From Chamaecrista fasciculata (lineage: Eukaryota; Streptophyta; Magnoliopsida; Fabales; Fabaceae): a DNA stretch of 64,000 nt. Of the stretch, positions 59,619 to 64,000 are shown one piece after another. The DNA lies in contig QANZ01041876.1 of assembly GCA_003254925.1 (NCBI GenBank), positions 124,001 to 188,000 of the forward strand, in the 5' to 3' direction. Numbering within the stretch: the stretch's first letter is position 1; every line of letters starts with the position of its first letter. Under the pieces are notes generated by a model. That model was not told the DNA's origin and ran no database searches. It saw nothing but the letters and a program-made list of their open reading frames with translations. The position numbers were made by a program, and so were the translations under genes.

Positions 59619-60863
59619 ATGATTATTTTTTATTTGATTTTCATGCCTATATTTTCTTCTTCCATCGGGTAATTAATTAGGCTATTGGAAGATGCATTTA
59701 TACATTTTGGGAATATAATATGATCTTCTATATTTGAATTATTCTATTTATTTCAGGATTTATCTAACATGTATCTTTAGGGCACATTTTAATGTTTCTT
59801 CTGATTGATTAGTAGAGCAACTTATATTTTGAAATCTACGAAAATTCATTTAAAAGATAATTTTTAATGTTTGAAAACTCATTTGACCAATCAAAAGAAA
59901 CTTTAACCTATGCCATAAGGACACATGTTAGAAGGACCCTTTATTTCATTTTCCTTATGAAGTCAGCATAAATATTTTTTTTTTGTCATTGGCCAATTGC
60001 TTGCTGCATAAAGAAAAAATATTTTTAGTACCTAAAATGAGGCCATTTTTTTTTGTATAAACCAAGGTATCCATCGTCGGGAACTGTGATTAATCCTTCC
60101 ATCGCAGATCTTTCGCTTAAGGATAAACGGCTGACACAAAATGCTTTAATTAAACCTTTAAAGTTTTTAAAATCAATTATCTCTAAAATTTCACATTTAA
60201 TCCTTGTGTACAACATACTAAAAATTTGGATCTCTAATTGCTTTAGTTAATTTACAGCCTAACTGTCACCGTAAAGCCCAAACTATCAATATGATTGGGC
60301 TGAACTGGTCGTGGATCCAACCAAGCCTCAAGGTAACCCAATTGGTTCAGTCCAAGTGAAATCAAATCTCATCCCAAAATATAACTTGTGTTTTTGTAAG
60401 AAAAAAGAAAGACAGACTTCTGGTATATACATAGTCACATTTGATATTTCTGACCCAAAAAACGAAAGTAGATAGGAAGATGACACTATTTTCATTTTTC
60501 AACACTATCCTTTTCTCAAGAAAGATGGCTGATCACGGCAAGTCGGGCAATATTTCCCTACGTATTATGTCCTACGAAAAGAAATGGTGAGACTCTAGTT
60601 TTTAAATTGAATCATAGAGAATGGTTAATTGGTGTTGGTTCGTTGACCATCGATCGTCTTCTATGAATATCACAGTAGCGTGTGCTATAAAACACCCCTT
60701 CGCTATTAATTAATAAATATGGATGCCTAGACGAACCCAAACACTTCTTAGTTGACTCTGAACTTCTCTGATCTTCAAAAACGGTGATTTTTGGAAATAT
60801 ATTCAAGTTTATAACACTTACTAGAAGGTAGACTGATAATCCCAAGCAATCTCAAGCTCAACA
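59619..60863. other. Intergenic DNA between MIR398 and PYD2
   Basis: No gene that I can support. Open frames at 60025-60250 on both strands show no domain. The last 100-150 bp should be the PYD2 leader. Confidence 0.4.
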
Positions 60864-63645
60864 ATGGGACTGATAGACTTAACCACAAGACTTCAATTTC
60901 GACGTCTCTTATCGCTTACCTTATTGATTATTACTTCCTCTACACTTTCAGAAGCAAACCAGGTCGCTCCGTTTTTTCATTTCATCCTAAATTTTTATCA
61001 CCTTTCTCTCTTTCTTTTGTGCGACTGTATATTTGTTTGCCGAGATAGAATGTTTAATTGACACTGCGATTTTGAGATTTAATATATGTTAGTTCTGTAA
61101 TTTCAAAAGCGATGATCATTACTAAACTGGGATGCTCCAGTCCTTTACGTGTCTTCATTTTCTCTGCGATTTTTTTCACGTTCCGTTTATGTTGTTTCTT
61201 TCTCATAATTTTCAATCGTTCAGTTTTGTGATGCTGGAATTGGATATGGTGAGTCCGTGTGTGGATTTCCAGCTTCAGGTTCTTCGAAACTGTTGATCAA
61301 GGGGGGAACCGTCGTCAATGCTCATCACCGAGAGATTGCTGATGTATATGTGGAGGATGGGATCATTGTTGATGTCAAGCCTAATATCAGGGTATATTTT
61401 TTACTATTTGTACTGTGAGTTCTGTGTTGAGAACTCTGGATTCAAAAGATTTGCGAGGCCTCAAGCTATAATTCCAGAAAAATATTTTAACCCTATATAA
61501 GGATTCAATATATCCAACTGGACTAAGTTCCTTCAGTTTTATGTAGTTCAAACCTTCTTTGATCTTAACTTTCTTGCTTGTCACCCAATTGGAAAGGAAT
61601 ATTTGTACTATCTGGGCTTTCAAAGAAATGGTGTTGGAGATACGGTGATGCTGAAGTGGTTGTCATGTCAAATTTGATAATCGGGCAAAAAGATAGATGA
61701 GTGTAAAATGTCAAATATGATATAGCAAATATAGAACTAATTATCAGTGGATTCAAATCAAGTGATTAGAAAATGTGGTTCAGTAGGAAAGGTGAGGGTT
61801 TACTTATATGATTGAGCATCATAATAATGTTGAATCTAGTTCTGTATATAACATTGTAGATGTCTTTTACATTACATTCTCATTTAGCACCGTTTCAGTT
61901 CCCATGTTTTCAAATGTAAAGATTTAGGAAAAGACTCCCCCTTCACATGCGAGTTCAAACTATGTAATGTTGCATAGTTTCCTTTGAATAAATTATTCCC
62001 TTCTTACCAACCAAGACTCATTGCGCCTTGGATTCTGAGTAGCTAGAAACTGGGTTTCAGTTTTTTGGCACTCAGGATACAGCATACCCACCAGAGTCAA
62101 ACTTTACAAAGCTCGGCTAAGTCTCACTTGCTAGTTCCATTCTTGAGTTTCATCATACAAAAGCCCAAGCAGTAGCAGGACAAAATGTGCTGGAGAGTCC
62201 AGCAATTTTATGTCTTACTTCAGTTGTAAATTTTAAGTGTTTCTTGGGTAGCCTATTTGCTAAGATTTCATTGTGTGAATTGTGATTGACTGTCTTCAAT
62301 GAATGGAATTATATAATGGTACCTTGAACCGCAGGATTGTGGTTTCATTATCATTGTTTCAGTCTGTTTGTTTACACCTTATGTTCCTATTATTTTGAGC
62401 TTTCTAATATTTGATTTGTTTCCTTTTGTGATTGCCATTGGCAGGTAGGAGATGATGTTACTGTACTAGATGCCACTGGGAAGTTTGTTATGCCAGGTTA
62501 GACATTATTACATCTCAACAAAACAATTATAGACTAGGTCGCTAGTCATTATCAAAACATAAACCACAGGAGTAACCATATGCATGCTATTGCCTTATAG
62601 ATGACAACTGCAAATCTCACTGTTGTATGTTATTTAAATTTGGCGGATGGTGATATTCAGTTTTTTCTGCTTTCATCTACTTCAAAGTCCAGTATTAACC
62701 TTTGGAAGTCTAGTCTTAACTTGAGAACTTGATAAACAAAATGGTTATGTTATGTCATATGTAGTTGGAAAATAAAGTTCGTAGTGGTACATGTTGTAAT
62801 GCAAGCAAGAGAAGCAGTTCCACTAAATTTTATCACGTTGAATTCCAAGTTTTCCTTCTCATGTTATTTATTTCAGACATAGGGAAATTTCTATTTATAT
62901 CCGTCAGTCTTGTCTCTTCCGCCTTTCAATATTACTGTTGTAGTCTCACATGATTTTAAGCCAAGTAATTATGTCCAGTGTCACTCGATATTGAACTTCT
63001 GTCCGTCTACTTTGACATCACTGATTATAATTTTGTTTATCTCTGACAGACTGAATGAATCTGTCTTTTTATAACTGACAGGAGGCATTGACCCTCACAC
63101 CCACCTATCTATGGAGTTTATGGGTACTGAATCAGTAGATGACTTCTTCAGTGGTCAGGCTGCAGCATTAGCTGGTGGAACAACAATGCACATTGACTTT
63201 GTCATACCAGTTAATGGGAGTTTAACAGCTGGTTTTGAAGCCTATGAAAAAAAGGCAAAGAAGTCTTGCATGGACTATGGCTTTCATATGGCTATTACCA
63301 AATGGGATGAAACTGTTTCAAAAGAAATGGAACTCATTGTCAAAGAGAAAGGTCACTATCAATTTTTTCAATGCGTTTTGATAATTTGGTCAATTATGAC
63401 AATAGGCTAGTGGATGATATTTTGCATTTGTAGGTATCAACTCTTTCAAGTTCTTCATGGCATACAAAGGAGCTCTTATGGTCAATGACGAGCTTATTCT
63501 AGAAGGGTTCAGGAAGTGCAAGTCCCTTGGTGCTTTAGCCATGGTCCATGCAGAAAATGGAGATGCTGTGTTTGAAGGACAGAAAAGAATGATAGAACTT
63601 GGAATAACTGGTCCTGAGGGACATGCCTTGTCGAGGCCTGCAGTG
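60864..63645 (+). CDS. PYD2: Dihydropyrimidinase (PYD2), 5' five exons; gene continues beyond the window
   Basis: Exons 60864-60962, 61224-61391, 62445-62496, 63082-63351 and 63434-63645 join in frame to the first 267 residues; the full protein is about 530. The enzyme opens the ring of dihydrouracil/dihydrothymine to N-carbamoyl-beta-amino acids, step two of reductive pyrimidine catabolism. The hydrophobic start (FRRLLSLTLLIITSS) looks like a secretory signal, as in Arabidopsis PYD2. Active-site features: zinc-binding GIDPHTH (His112, His114), the FMAYKG lysine (Lys208, likely carboxylated) and VHAEN (His235). Other conserved runs: LLIKGGTVVNAHH, VTVLDATGKFVMPGG, AGGTTMHIDFVIP, GFHMAITKWDE, EGQKRMIELGITGPEGH. 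The ATG at 60864 is the first that gives the signal peptide. The donor of exon 1 (GTCGCT) is weak. Confidence 0.95.
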
Positions 63646-64000
63646 GTAAATTCTCAAATTTGTTCTCACTTGATTAATTATTGATGCCTGCTGTTAGAGG
63701 TGAAGCTGACTGTCTTATTATATTGAAATTTAGCATTTCTTCGTACTTGAGCTTTACTACTAAGTTTTGGGGGATGGCAATAATTTTGAACACTAGACTG
63801 CCTGGTCAAGTAGAAGCTCATACCAATTGGTGAAGTTGAATAAGATGCGACTGTTCTGTTATTCTCTTCTTGGGTCATTGGGTGAGAGGCCTGAGTGTGA
63901 AGTTCCAAACACAACTCAGGCATATTGATGACCAATGCAAAAATGATAGGAATTTCTAGAATACTCTATTTTTCATAGGTGCAGTTGATGACTAATTTAA
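63646..64000 (+). other. PYD2 intron 5, running off the window
   Basis: Starts with GTAAATTC after RPAV. No further exon is recognisable to the window end. Confidence 0.6.

Noticed and set aside
63685..63710. A TTAGAGGTGAAGCT stretch resembling the next PYD2 exon (LEGEA)
   Set aside because: It is out of frame by one base, has no good acceptor and similarity stops at once.
1..64000. CRISPR arrays, tRNA or rRNA genes, plastid or mitochondrial inserts
   Set aside because: None was recognised. B-box-like sequences belong to SINEs, and the only regular short array is the 54-bp tandem repeat without spacers.

Overview
This window is nuclear DNA from a eudicot-type plant. It is AT-rich, the genes have GT-AG introns, several proteins have close plant homologues, and an Au-like SINE, a Ty1-copia element, Stowaway and Tourist MITEs and many Mutator-like foldback elements are present. 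There are no bacterial signals such as operons or Shine-Dalgarno sites. All gene calls rest on reading translations and splice junctions by eye; no database search was possible.

Layout. (1) 1-5.4 kb: the 3' end of an RTE-type LINE, then three clean exons of a plastid glycerol-3-phosphate acyltransferase (ATS1-like) on the minus strand, with SINE and MITE insertions. (2) 6.2-25 kb, minus strand: two apparently intact tandem genes for a flavodoxin-fold NAD(P)H:quinone oxidoreductase (NQR-A 6198-10249, NQR-B 20907-22532) and the relic of a third copy (~24.6-25.0 kb). NQR-A intron 2 is swollen to 2.9 kb by a SINE and by a Pack-MULE-like element carrying a broken fragment of the HPPD gene. A 7.45 kb decayed Ty1-copia element with a sequencing gap lies between A and B. 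(3) 25.4-33 kb: a 2.8 kb non-autonomous LTR element, a 54-bp tandem array and repeat-rich sequence. (4) 33.1-39.4 kb, plus strand: a complete hydroxyproline O-arabinosyltransferase gene (HPAT family, 362 aa). (5) 40.6-48.7 kb: a second Pack-MULE-like element carrying a PHD-finger gene fragment, a nested foldback element, an internally deleted LINE insertion and a decayed L1-type LINE. (6) 50.2-51.6 kb, minus strand: a class B heat-shock factor of HSFB4 type. (7) 52.5-59.6 kb: a Stowaway MITE, another foldback element and a MIR398 gene with seven GTAC motifs just upstream. (8) 60.9-64 kb, plus strand: the 5' half of dihydropyrimidinase (PYD2), running off the window.

The genes do not form a pathway. 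They cover plastid lipid synthesis, quinone detoxification, cell-wall/peptide glycosylation, a developmental or stress transcription factor, a copper-responsive microRNA and pyrimidine catabolism. The strongest themes are local duplication of NQR and repeated capture of gene fragments by Mutator-like elements. Nine-bp target-site duplications, exact or with one mismatch, flank seven elements, and two of these carry recognisable gene pieces (HPPD and PHD-finger). Two elements also have a palindrome-within-palindrome structure.
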